A stretch of 22,871 nt of DNA from Jimgerdemannia flammicorona (GCA_003990745.1 RBNI01001355.1:1-22871), one strand, 5' to 3'. Shown: positions 1-8,421, counted from the stretch's first letter. Notes: generated by a model from the letters alone, not told the origin. Numbers and translations are program-made.

Positions 1-338
1 GGTGGTTTTTTCTTTGCCTCGGGCTTTCTTTTGGGGTTTGGGGGGCTATTCTTTATTCAGTCCCGGCGCTGCTAGATCCGACGCGTAGGTGTGCTCTCGC
101 ATGTAAACGATGATCCAGCCCTGGTGAGCAGACAAGTCTAGTCTATGTTGTGGGGGTCGACGTAGCCAATGTTCGACAGGCATAGCTGGAGCAGTGGGAC
201 TGCTGGACGATTTAGTAGCCTAGGTTAATGGGGAGATATTGTTCGGTAGGTAGTGGGGGAAGGTTTTAGCCTATATAGTCTAAGTTCCCTTCTAATAAAA
301 ATCCGCAGGACTATGAGTCCATTAAAAAAAAAAAAAAA
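1..338 (+). mobile_element. 3' end of a poly(A)-tailed non-LTR retroelement
   Basis: The segment ends in a 15-nt poly(A) run at 324-338, preceded by an AATAAA signal at 294-299. Immediately after the run the sequence changes to the RNase H coding region of Gypsy element A (read on the minus strand). This is the signature of a target-primed retroposon inserted on + into element A. No convincing coding frame is visible, so this is probably the 3' UTR of a LINE or a retrocopied transcript. Its left end lies outside the window, so the target duplication cannot be checked. It is more GC-rich and richer in CpG than the older LINE at 4282-7390, suggesting a more recent arrival. Confidence 0.6.
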
Positions 339-481
339 GGAGTTCCTTTTCATGAGTAGCCAGCTTTTGTTCCACTGGGGACAATTTTCTTGACTCAAAG
401 GCAATAGGTTGGTGTCCTTGACCATCATCTTGAGAAATGACTGCACTAATGGCAAAGTTAGATGCATTTGTAGTGACCATA
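339..481 (-). pseudogene. Element A RNase H, N-terminal fragment, truncated by insertion
   Basis: On the minus strand this reads a Ty3/Gypsy RNase H start: TNASNFAISAV (first catalytic Asp position altered to Asn in the TDAS motif), then PIAFESRKL and ATHEKEL. The fragment ends at the poly(A) of the neighbouring retroposon, just after the HEKE motif that holds the catalytic Glu. RNase H would degrade the RNA of the RNA/DNA hybrid during reverse transcription. The Asp-to-Asn change fits a GAT-to-AAT transition. Confidence 0.75.
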
Positions 482-1627
482 AACTTCAAGTTTGAGTCCA
501 TGTTTCTAAGAACAGGTGCATGGGTCAGGTGGTTCTTGAGTTCTTGAAAAGTTTGTTGACAGAAGTATCCCAGATGTAGGGGACATAGAGATCAGAGTTG
601 GGTTCTTTTCACAGGAGGTTTGTCAAAGATTCTGCAATGCCAGAGAAGTTCTTAACAAATCGATGGTAGTATCCAGCCAGACCAAGGAAGGACCTGAGTT
701 CAGTGAGGTTTACTGATACAGGCCACTGTTCAATGGCTTGTATTTTCCTTGGGTCTACTTGAATTCTTTTGGCTGATACAATATGTTCAAGGTATTTGAC
801 TTAATCCTTGAAAAATTCACATTTCTTAAGCTTTATATAGAGCTTGTTTTTGCAGAGGATCTTGAGGACTTGTTCAATGTGCTTGAGGTGTTCTTCTTCA
901 GTACTACTGAAGATCAGGATGTCATCAATATATACAAGTATGAAGATATAGAGCTGGTCCTTAAAGACAGTTTGCATGAGATCTTGAAAGGTTGCTGGTG
1001 CATTGGTGAGACCAAAGGCCATGACTAGAAATTCGTAGAGTCCAAAGGGTGTCATGAAGGCAGTCTTGGGTATGTCTTCTGGCTTGATTCGAATTTGGTG
1101 ATACCCAGAGGTGAGATCAATCTTAGTGAAGTACTTTGCATTCTTGAGAGCATCAAAGATTTGATCTATGAGTAGTAGTGGATAATGGTTCTTGACTGTG
1201 ATCTTGTTGAGTGCTCAGTAGTCTATGCATATTTGCAGAGTATCATCCTTTTTCTTGACAAATAGGACTGGGGAGCCAAAGGGTGACTTGCTTGGCTGAA
1301 TGGCTTCTCGCTCAATGAGTTCATTGAGTTCCTTCTTGACTGCTTCAATTTTGAGTGGAGACATGTGGTATATTTTCTTCTTAGGTATAGCTGCATCAGG
1401 TACCAACTTGATTTCGTGGTCATGGTCTCTTGAAGGTGGTAGACCTGGTAGTTTGTCTGGGAAGACATCCTTGTACTTGTTCAGCAGTAACTTAACGCTT
1501 TCACTAATCAATAGCTTCTTGTCTTCTTTCTTTGGTTGGATCAGTGCCACAAAGGCACAGATAGCTTTCTTGAGGGCCTTCTTGAACTGAATTGCTGAAA
1601 GGATAGCAATTGGGGTTCTTGTCTGAG
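482..1627 (-). pseudogene. Element A reverse transcriptase
   Basis: Ty3/Gypsy RT: the N-terminal part carries YKDVFPDKLPGLPP, HEIKLVPDA and the SPFGSPVLFVKKKD motif. It is followed by CIDY-stop-ALN (an in-frame TGA where the family has Arg), KIDLTSGYHQIRI, a conserved MAFGLTNAPATFQ, and the catalytic YIDD at 921-932 (LVYIDDILIFS). The thumb and connection region ([19 protein letters not shown]) follows at about 660-710. Several in-frame stops (for example near 1216, 800 and 610) inactivate it. It is in the same frame as the upstream protease even across the retroposon, because insert plus duplication is 327 bp. Confidence 0.9.
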
Positions 1628-1643
1628 TCTTGTCTGGCTTGAT
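1628..1643. repeat. 16-bp target site duplication, left copy
   Basis: The sequence TCTTGTCTGGCTTGAT is repeated exactly at 1955-1970, on either side of the poly(T)-headed insertion. The last T is ambiguous with the poly(T) run. The length is typical of LINE-type target-primed integration. Confidence 0.9.
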
Positions 1644-1954
1644 TTTTTTTTTTTTTTTTTTATAGTCACTTGGACTCGTCCTTTATTACTCCCATCTATC
1701 CTATATAGTACAATGAGCCCATCCCCTATCCAATCCCCCTAGGAGGGCCCCTCTCTCCTACCCCTTCTCGATGAAACACTACTCTATCGAAAACAATTCC
1801 CACCCTCCCACTACTCTGTTCGTATATCCTAGTTACCAAATCTCACTGCTGCTGCCCTGAAGGACCCCAACCTATCCACCATCCAGTCATCAGATCCCCC
1901 AACAGCTCCTCCCACCTTACAACTCTCTTCTGCAGGCTCATCCGCCGCCCCTCC
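1643..1954 (-). mobile_element. Short poly(A) retroposon inserted in element A
   Basis: An insertion of about 312 bp between two exact 16-bp direct repeats. It begins on + with a run of about 18 T (a poly(A) tail on the minus strand). On the minus strand an AATAAA lies about 25 nt before the tail (near 1684-1690). It separates the protease and RT of element A. No ORF is recognisable, and no clear Pol III A/B boxes were seen. It could be a 5'-truncated LINE 3' end, a SINE or a processed transcript. The AATAAA favours a Pol II-derived 3' end. Confidence 0.85.
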
Positions 1955-1970
1955 TCTTGTCTGGCTTGAT
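1955..1970. repeat. 16-bp target site duplication, right copy
   Basis: Exact partner of 1628-1643. It marks the other edge of the retroposon and lets the original protease-RT junction of element A be reconstructed in frame. Confidence 0.9.
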
Positions 1971-2339
1971 GATAATGTTGGCTCCATCCTGAATCAAGGT
2001 GACTTCATTCTTGGTCTAATCAATCTGAGGGTTATGCCATGTAAGCCAGGGTTTGCCTAGGATCAGGTCATGGTCTCCTAGTGGTACTACCTTGAAATCT
2101 AAACGTTCCCAGTACTTCTGGATCTTGAGGGGAAGTTTAGCGGCAATTGAGTTGATTGGTAAGATGGTGCTATCTGCAGTGACAACTCCACCATTCTTGC
2201 CAGCTGGTTTGGTAAAAATCTTGAGCTTGTCGATGAGGTTCTTGTTGATGAGGTTCTTGTTGATGAAGTTTCCAACAGCTCCACTGTCTATGAGAACATC
2301 TAGTTCTTGTCCCTTGACTAGACCTTTGAAAATGAGCAT
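1971..2339 (-). CDS. Element A aspartic protease
   Basis: Retropepsin-type protease of the polyprotein. The catalytic DSG is at 2280-2288 in the context LDVLIDSGAVGNFIN. The C-terminal part has FKVVPLGDHDLILGKPWL, matching the conserved ILG flap-side motif followed by PWL and WHNPQID typical of Gypsy elements. It would act as a homodimer to cleave gag-pol. A small in-frame tandem duplication (NKNLI twice, about 2228-2270) sits just after the active site. A TAG stop follows the WHNPQID motif. Start and end are domain limits, since the protein would be released by processing. Confidence 0.85.
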
Positions 2340-2777
2340 TGAATTGGCTCAGTTCTCAGCTATGCTTGCAACTTTATCAGTGCTGCCAAAGCCTTTCTGA
2401 TCTTACTTGGTTGGAGACAGCTTGGTGACTTCTTTGATGACTGGTAGGATAGCTCGCTTCAGAATGAGCTGTGCAATTCTGTCACCTTCATTGACAGTGT
2501 ATGGTTGGTTCTTGTGATTGACTAGCAGGACTTGCATTTCATCTTGGAAGTCAGAGTCAATGACTCCAGCACCAACATCCAATGAGTGCTTGAAACTGAG
2601 GCCAGATCTTGGTGCAATTCTTGCATAATGTTCCTTGGGGATTTCGACTGAAAGGCCAGTTGGAATGAGCCTTCTTTCATGTGCAGGAATAGTGACTTGT
2701 TGTACTGCTTGAAGGTCTAAACCAATGGCTCCTTCTGACTGTACTTGAGAGATCTGGGCCTTGGGGTTGACTCGCAT
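2340..2777 (-). CDS. Element A dUTPase domain (gag-dut-pro arrangement)
   Basis: Trimeric-type dUTPase, which hydrolyses dUTP to dUMP and PPi and limits uracil in new cDNA. All five family motifs can be read on the minus strand: motif 1 GAIGLDLQA, motif 2 APRSGLSF, motif 3 GAGVIDSDFQDE (substrate Asp; the usual Tyr is Phe), motif 4 NEGDRIAQLIL and motif 5 KGFGSTD (2376-2396). One in-frame TAA (2403-2405) sits between motifs 4 and 5; upstream it is open and continuous with the zinc-knuckle reading frame. The domain lies between nucleocapsid and protease in the same frame, so it would be made as part of the polyprotein. Residues are well conserved, so the family probably used this enzyme. Confidence 0.92.
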
Positions 2778-3810
2778 GAAATTGAGTACAACTTCTTGTT
2801 CAACTGATTGACCTTGAGTGTCTTTGGACAGGACCAGGATCCTCTTTGGTTTGGCGGTTTTCTTGGGACATTTGGTTGCAATGTGACCTGGCTGATGGCA
2901 AAAGAAACAGGCTCCAGCCTTCTTGAGATGCTCCTTTTCCTCGGGTGTAAGCTTGCCTTTCTTACTCTTGTTGATGGTGTCTAGGTCTATGGGGGCAGAT
3001 CCAACAGTTCTGACTTTGGGTTCCTCCCTTCTGTGGTTGTTGTTATTGTTGAAAGGTAGTCTCTTCTATTCAAAGTGGTAACCATAGGTGATAACATCAA
3101 ACCTATCAGCAATTTTCATTGCTGTATCTAGGTCCTTGGGTTCTTCTAGTTCAACATGAACTTGGGTTTGACCTTTCAGGCCTTGGATGTACTTGTCGAC
3201 CTTCTTGTCTTCAGTGACATGTGGTAATTCTAACAGGATTGATAGGAATTGTGCATTGTATGCTTGCACAGACTTGAGTTGTTTGATATTTACCAGATAG
3301 TCTCGTGCAGCCTTGGTACTGTTGACTGGTTTGAATTGGCCTTAAATAGCATCAGAGAATTTATCTCAGGTCTTAATTCGGCCAGAGAATCTGGTATTCT
3401 AGACATGATTTCACCACCAGATTGCAGCATTCCCTCAGAGGAGTGTGGCGGCAAATTGGACTAGTGTTGTTTCTTCCAAATTAGTTAGTTCTCTGTATTG
3501 CTCCAATTGGAAAAGCCAGGCATCAGTAGACAGTCCTTCTCTTTGACCATTAAAAGTGTCGGGCTTCTGAGGCTTGATAGTAACTGCTGTCAGATGTATT
3601 GATGTCAGTAGAGGTGCAGAGGTATGAGCGAAGGCCTTTTTCTATGCATTCTTGAAGTTGAGCAATCTGAGCTAATATGGTCTGCAAAAGACTCTTGATG
3701 GCCCCATTTGACTGAGTAGGGTTTTGCTGTTCCTCTTCTTCTTGCTGATGGTATGAGATATTGCCTGGACCATAAGTACTGTATGAAGAGTTCCACCTAT
3801 TGTCCTCCAT
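2778..3810 (-). pseudogene. Element A Gag with CCHC zinc knuckle
   Basis: Gag polyprotein. The N-terminus (from ATG at 3810) is Gln/Glu-rich with a possible coiled-coil stretch (SLLQTILAQIAQLQECIEKG). After a frameshift near 3600 the capsid-like Retrotrans_gag region follows: KPDTFNGQREGL, DAWLFQLEQY, then AYNAQFLSILLELPHVTED and KVDKYIQGLKGQTQ. The nucleocapsid zinc knuckle is intact at 2868-2909 (C-FF-C-HQPG-H-IATK-C), followed by a Lys-rich stretch leading into the dUTPase. Several in-frame stops occur in the capsid part (about 3060 and 3340-3450). It would package RNA in virus-like particles. Confidence 0.85.
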
Positions 3811-3860
3811 AGTGTTGTGACTGATATCTTGAGAGGTGTCTTGATAAGGCTAGGTGTAAC

Positions 3861-3875
3861 CACCTGCTGCTACCA
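3861..3875 (-). other. Element A primer binding site
   Basis: On the minus strand TGGTAGCAGCAGGTG lies 2 nt inside the LTR end. A PBS starting TGGTAGCAG is complementary to a tRNA 3' end of the form CTGCTACCA, as in eukaryotic initiator Met tRNAs. The core TGGTAGCAGCAG is shared with element B. Confidence 0.75.
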
Positions 3876-3877
3876 AG

Positions 3878-4281
3878 TGTAACGGTTCTAGTTTCTAAAT
3901 GAGGAAGCGACTAATTCTGGTAGTCCTAAGTAGCTCAAAGAGATACTAAGAATTCAAGTATTCTCAAAGAATTTCTAGGAGAAAATATTCTGAGACTTTA
4001 TTCATGAGAACAAAGGGGATATTTATACAAGATCTGAAAGAAGGATCCAGAAGGATCTGAGAAATCAAAGGAAAATGCCAAGAGGAAAGTTCTCAGCAAA
4101 GATGACAAATGATGACAAATAAAGTTCTACAAGTTTCCAGGATATTCCGTGACTAGCTAAATAAGTACTAGTTAATGCTCAGTGCCAAGAAGGGGATTTC
4201 TAAGTATGCGGAAAGTGCTGGAAGATTATAGAATATTCAAGAAAGACAGAGAAAAGAAATAAACTATGCTAAAATGTTACA
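3878..4281 (-). repeat. Element A 5' LTR (404 bp)
   Basis: Bounded by TGTAAC...GTTACA, a 6-bp inverted terminal repeat with the TG/CA ends of LTRs. On the minus strand it contains a TATAAATA box (4020-4027) followed downstream by AATAAA (3997-4002), giving a U3-R-U5 order consistent with minus-strand transcription. The primer binding site follows directly. The partner LTR is outside the window. The first bases outside are GTATA (4282-4286), the candidate target duplication. Confidence 0.85.
4020..4027 (-). promoter_or_regulatory. TATA box of element A LTR
   Basis: TATAAATA on the minus strand in the middle of the LTR, about 20 nt upstream of the AATAAA signal at 3997-4002. It probably sets the transcription start of element A. 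Confidence 0.55.
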
Positions 4282-4362
4282 GTATAACAGATCTGGTGGT
4301 AGCACTATTACTTAAGAAATTGAGATCAGAATTCACCATCATATTATGTTTCTAGAGCTTAG

Positions 4363-5734
4363 CAGTAATAGTGAGGATGATTCTGGGGCTTCTAGCCCAA
4401 GAGGTAAAGAGAGCAACCTCAGTAAAATTTTTAAAGAGTCTAGAAGGAGTGGAGATAAGCTTTGAGAAGAAAGATATACTGTTGGAAGCAATGGAGAAGA
4501 GAGTAGTAGTGGGGGGAGTAGTGATATAGCCTAGTACTTATGCTGGGACCTCTAAGTGATGTAGCTAATAGTGTTGGATATTTCTATAGTATTAAAGAAG
4601 ATGGCTAGAGGGTTGATTGTAGAGGCCATTAAGAAGTATGAAAAAATTATAAATATTAAGTTTTAGGTCTGAGAAGTTACAGAGTTCAGAACAGGAAATA
4701 TAGATGTCAGAGTGTAGCTAGCAGATAAGGAGAATATGGAGAAAGTGAGAGACTGGCCAGCAGTCCTCAAATAGAGACCTGTGGAGTATAAGGTCTCAAG
4801 AGTGAAAGGAATATCAGAGGAAGAAGAGAACTTGCTAGAGGTATTAGAGGATCTGACTGGGGCTGTAGAGAGGAGAAGATTGACCTGGAAGAAGTTTGAG
4901 GTCAGAATAGTAGTGGAGGTCATGAATGGCAAGAAGGTGCAGCTGAATTGGGCAGTCTGGGAGAAGGCACATTCAGAAGAATCTGTTGGCTAAGTTGGGA
5001 GAGGGGGCAGCTGGAGGGGCCCACCACTAAAGAAGCTAGATTGAGAGTAAGTGTCTGGGCAGAGGAGAGTGGCACCAGAGGAGACCCCAAGAGGGAGAGG
5101 AGGCTCAGGACTGAGTATTATTATAGAGGATAAGAAGATGATAGAGGAGGAGCACCCTCAGTATAGAGTGCCAGGTGGGGCTAGAGGAGACAATGAACTG
5201 CAGAATATACTAAAGGAGGATTGAAATGAGTTAGCAAAAAGGAATACAGAGAGTAGGCAGGTGGAAGGGGGGAAGAGAGTGGTCCAGAGAGTAGAAGAGG
5301 CTGTAGACAAGGAGAAATGGCTGTAGAAAATACTAGAGAATATAGCAGCTGAGGAGCTGGGGGGAGAGGACTTTTGAGTACTGAGTGAGTAATACTGGGG
5401 TAAAATTCTGCATGACAAGGAGGTGCTATAGAAACTCTGAGATGAGATAATGGCAGCTTTGCTAGAGACTGAGATATATTAAGTAGATAATAACAGAGAG
5501 GCAGCTCTTCTGAAAATTGTAAATAACAGGACTGTATATATGTGGGGCCTGAGGAAGAGGCTGGCAAAGTGGCAGGTGGTATGTGAGAAGTACTGGACAA
5601 AGATAGAAGCTGTGGATGGGGCAGATTGTCAGGAGATTTTGGAGGCATTAGAGGCTCAACAGAGAGAGGCAGATGAGCTTGAGGTAGAGAGGAACCTAGA
5701 TATTGCTAGTGATATAGTAAGCATGGAATTATAG
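4363..5734 (+). pseudogene. LINE ORF1 (gag-like) remnant
   Basis: One frame (codons in phase with 4781) stays protein-like over more than 900 nt, interrupted by scattered TAG, TAA and TGA codons. Open stretches are 4781-4990 and 5540-5732. The product is Glu/Lys/Arg-rich, with segments such as VKGISEEEENLLEVLEDL and EALEAQQREADELEVER that suggest helical or coiled-coil structure. No CCHC knuckle was seen. It ends 36 nt before the ORF2 start, the usual place of a LINE ORF1. The upstream limit is uncertain. Function is inferred from position only. Confidence 0.5.
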
Positions 5735-5769
5735 AGTGGATGGCTGTTCTTCAAATAACATTATTCATT

Positions 5770-6460
5770 ATGAGCATTATAACTAGAATCTTATCTTTGA
5801 ATATAAATGGGCTACAGAGAGCAGTGAGGTATCAAAATATCTTTGGCTGACTGAAGGGGCTAGATGTAAATTTATTTCTACTATAAAATATTAGGTGTGA
5901 TAGAGACTTAGATAGTCTGGACTGGATGAAGAAATGGGATAGTATAGCTATCTGATAGAGGCATATAGATATTCTCGTTAGAAAGAGCAAGAGGGATATT
6001 AAAGATATTGGATATTAGGAGAACAGGGTAGTGTTGAGAGTTTGAAAGAGGTCAGGCTAGAGACTCTTGACTGTTGGGTCATATTATTGTCCATCAGAAA
6101 GGGGGGAGAGAGTGGAATAGATTTGAGAGCTATGAGAGTCTGAAGTATTGGTGAAGGTAGGGATTGACTATCTAGGCAGAGACTTTAATATAATATGGGA
6201 TAGAAAGGTAGATAGGACTAATAAGAAAAGATAGATAGCTGGTAGGAATAGTGGAATAGAAGCCTGGGAGGAAGTCAAACATCTGAGTTCTTTAGTAGAT
6301 ACTGAGAGACTTAGATGGGGGGATAACAGGGTCTATACTCACTGGGTAGCAGGGTTGGACTCAAGGATTGACTGGATATTAACTGCTGAATACTGAGAAA
6401 GTGATATCTAGAGATCTTTGGAAACTATTTAGTGCCCATGGTCAGATTACTGGAGCCTTC
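5770..6460 (+). pseudogene. LINE ORF2 AP-endonuclease domain
   Basis: Starting from ATG 5770 the frame reads ILSLNINGLQRAVRYQNIF (the N-containing first motif of APE-type endonucleases). It continues with LKGLDVNLFLL-stop-NIRC (QETRC-like), GSYYCPSERG (the Tyr motif), GRDFNIIWDRKVDR (the GDFN motif), HWVAGLDSRIDWIL (the SRIDWI motif) and, after a frame change, FSAHGQIT (SDH-type final His). The order matches the exonuclease-endonuclease-phosphatase fold that nicks the target DNA for LINE integration. At least eight in-frame stops are present. Confidence 0.75.
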
Positions 6461-7390
6461 TGGGAGGGGGGAGTTTTGGGAGAAGTGGGGAGGGGCCTGG
6501 ACATTGGTGCCTGAATATCTCATTGCTTGAGAAGGCCTTTTTGTGGAATGTATAAGTGATAAATATTAACTCTAAGATACTGAGATGGAGAGTGAAGGGG
6601 ATGCCAATTGGAGATTGTTGAATATAGCTAAAATTAGATACACAATAGTACTAGGGGGAAGCAGAAAGGATATATGGTACTCAGAGGAGGAAGTAAGTAA
6701 GATGGGCCTCTCAGAGATTGGCAAGATTGTTGGTAATATGGATAGATCTGCTAAATGATGGTAAGGAGGGGGATTGGAGAACCCAGTAGATCCAGCTAGA
6801 GGTAGAGGAGTTGAAGGGATTTCTGAAGCAAGAGGAAGACCTATAGATATAGAGTATAGTGGCCCAGCTGAGGTAGCAGAGATTAGAGAAGAGAGAGAGG
6901 CTTATAAAGTATTTGTCTCATCTTCTGCAGATGAGGAGAGTATGGCAGTGATGGGAGAGGGTATTGAATAAGGCTGGGGAGTTGGTTATTGATACTCCAG
7001 AGATTTTGGACTAGCTGAGTACACAATGGGGGTGATTGTAGAGTGAGGAGGAAGGGGGGGTGAGAGTGCTGGTCATTGACAGATACTTGGAGGATTAGCA
7101 CCCTGATCTGACAGCAGGCTTAGGTGACCTTGATACTGCTATCCAAGGGGAAGAGATTCAGCAGGTACTAACAATGATGAGCTTAGGGATAGTATCAGAA
7201 AAGGATGACTTATTGTGGGATTTTTGAAAGAAGATAGCAGATGTTGAGCTAATTCTGAAGGAAATATTAGCAATATATGATAAAGTTATTAGCTTAGGAG
7301 TATAGATTAGGAGGTAGTGCTTGGATCTTATGACTCTGCTGTTTAAGAATAAGGAGAGAAGAGAGAAGTGGAAAAACTGAAGGCTAGTGC
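6461..7390 (+). pseudogene. LINE ORF2 linker and N-terminal RT remnant
   Basis: Decayed sequence with one open stretch at 6774-6971. From about 7140 a LINE RT beginning can be read: EEIQQVLTMMSLGIVSEKDD (the position of the KAPGPDG motif), WDF-stop-KKIADVE, then LDLMTLLFKNKERREKWKN-stop-RLVL, which corresponds to the PKKGD...NWRPISL motif. It stops there. The catalytic FADD-type box and everything after it are missing, replaced by a tandem repeat at about 7395. The truncation is at the 3' side, which ordinary 5' truncation does not produce, so a deletion or rearrangement is implied. Confidence 0.6.
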
Positions 7391-7399
7391 TCCGAACAA

Positions 7400-7712
7400 G
7401 TCAATTCGAATCAAATCCAGATTCAATTCATCACATGACAGTTTGATCCAAATCTCAAATCTGAAGCCATCTGAATCAACTCAGATTAATCTGAATCACC
7501 CCATCTAAATCACCTCATCTGAATCACCCATCCAAACCACCCCAATCTGAATCACTCAATCCGAATCACTTAATCCAAATCACTCAATCTGAATTACTCA
7601 ATCCAAATCCTCTAATTCGAATCCTCCAATTTGAATCCTCCAATTTGAATCCTCCAATCTGAATCTGAATCCGAATCCTTCAACTGAATCCTCCAATCTA
7701 AATCCTCCACAT
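7400..7712. repeat. Minisatellite, 14-bp unit
   Basis: Imperfect tandem array of a unit close to GAATCCTCCAATCT, with variants GAATCACTCAATCC and AAATCACTCAATCT. From about 7545 the units are regular at 14 bp; from 7400 to 7545 they are looser, around a repeated AATC(A/C)-C-C core. Some units are shortened (GAATCT, GAATCC near 7666-7676). It begins where the LINE breaks off and ends about 100 bp before the hAT remnant. Confidence 0.8.
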
Positions 7713-7738
7713 GACTCATATGCCAGATGTGTTCACAA

Positions 7739-7800
7739 CATATTACACATACATACATATACAATACATATATATATACATATATGTATATACAAACACG
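7739..7800. repeat. AT-rich dinucleotide/tetranucleotide microsatellite
   Basis: A run of ACATAC/ATAT repeats (CACATACATACATAT, then a TATATATATACATATATGTA type stretch). Simple sequence, no coding value. Confidence 0.8.
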
Positions 7801-7809
7801 CAAACACAT

Positions 7810-8421
7810 ATGTCGACAGATCAGTCTTCAACAGTTTGCAGTACTAATGATGCTTCAAGTCAAACATCCCGATAGTTTCACACCTTCTACGCAATTCTCG
7901 CTCCGAAATCTGGCAATATTGTACTAAGATAGGAGATGATGTTGTTTGTAATTATTACAGATAAAAAATTAAGACACACCTATTGACTTGTTTGACATAC
8001 ATATGATATTGTTTCATCTACCTCCATAAACTGTACCAGCCAGAAGTTCAAAATGCTTAGTGGTATGACCTCGAACATGAATCGATATATAAAAGACAAG
8101 CACTCTGACAAAATCAAAAAGAATACAGAGACAAATAAAATCAACATCCAAGCTATGGTGGGTATGTTTATCCAATTGCCCAACCATTTCTGTACCAACA
8201 ATGCTGTTTAATCAAAAATATTTAGCTATACTCTTTGGCAGAATTTCGAAATCGGCTCATTTGCTGGATTGTGTATACAGACCAGCTATTCACAACCATC
8301 GAGAGTGATCAATTGCATAGCATCTTTGGCCTCCTCAAGTATGATTTATATTTGCTAAGTGTTGATACTATTTGCAAAGATATCCTGGAGGCCTATAGAA
8401 AGGAGCATAACAATCTCTGCC
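7810..8421 (+). pseudogene. hAT transposase, N-terminal part with BED zinc finger
   Basis: An ATG at 7810 opens a Ser/Thr-rich leader (MSTDQSSTVCSTNDASSQTS). A frame change then leads into SEIWQYCTKIGDDVVCNYY, the start of a BED zinc finger (Trp at 7911-7913, first Cys at 7947-7949; the expected second Cys is Tyr by a G-to-A change), with a late LHK near 8030. The same frame continues, with several stops, to EFRNRLICWIVYTDQLFTTIES and DTICKDILEAYRKEH (8235-8420). This is the conserved hAT segment before the DDE domain (compare the WI..D..PF..VE pattern). It is cut at 8421 by the LTR of element B. The role would be recognition of the transposon ends and cut-and-paste transposition. Confidence 0.65.

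Larger units (their letters stand above)
339..4281 (-). mobile_element. Ty3/Gypsy element A, 5' part (LTR-gag-dUTPase-PR-RT-RH)
   Basis: Reading leftwards on the minus strand the order is: LTR (3878-4281), primer binding site, gag with a CCHC zinc knuckle, dUTPase, aspartic protease, reverse transcriptase and the first part of RNase H. The element stops abruptly at 338/339, where a poly(A) retroelement has inserted. Integrase and the second LTR are not in the window. PR before RT, a DSG protease and YIDD place it in Ty3/Gypsy (Metaviridae-type). Zinc knuckle to RT lie in one frame; the gag N-terminus is in a different frame, so there is an indel near 3600. A 312-bp retroposon splits PR from RT. 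In-frame stops mean the copy is dead. Confidence 0.9.
4282..7390 (+). mobile_element. Degraded LINE (ORF1 + AP endonuclease + start of RT)
   Basis: An old non-LTR retrotransposon on +, with two successive decayed reading frames: ORF1 (ending 5734) and ORF2 (starting near 5770) with an APE-type endonuclease and the first RT motifs. The right side breaks off inside RT at about 7390, where a minisatellite starts. The left limit is set by the LTR of element A at 4281. CpG is almost absent and in-frame TAG/TGA/TAA stops are very frequent, far more than in elements A and B, so it is the oldest layer here. The two-ORF design with an APE endonuclease fits a Tad-like fungal LINE, but the clade is not proven. 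Confidence 0.75.

Noticed and set aside
339..4281. An endogenous retrovirus, given the gag-dut-pro order
   Set aside because: RT, protease and neighbouring elements are Ty3/Gypsy type, and no envelope-like ORF is visible.
5181..5648. Minus-strand ORF of 155 codons, Ser/Pro/Leu-rich
   Set aside because: It is antisense to the purine-rich LINE ORF1; a purine-rich sense strand depletes stops on the opposite strand and produces such frames by chance.
7400..7712. CRISPR-like array
   Set aside because: Units are 14 bp, head to tail, without spacers, in a eukaryotic transposon context; it is a minisatellite.
7980..8201. Minus-strand ORF of 73 codons with hydrophobic, membrane-like composition
   Set aside because: It lies antisense to the hAT transposase frame, which shows BED and WI..D motifs; it is best seen as a shadow.
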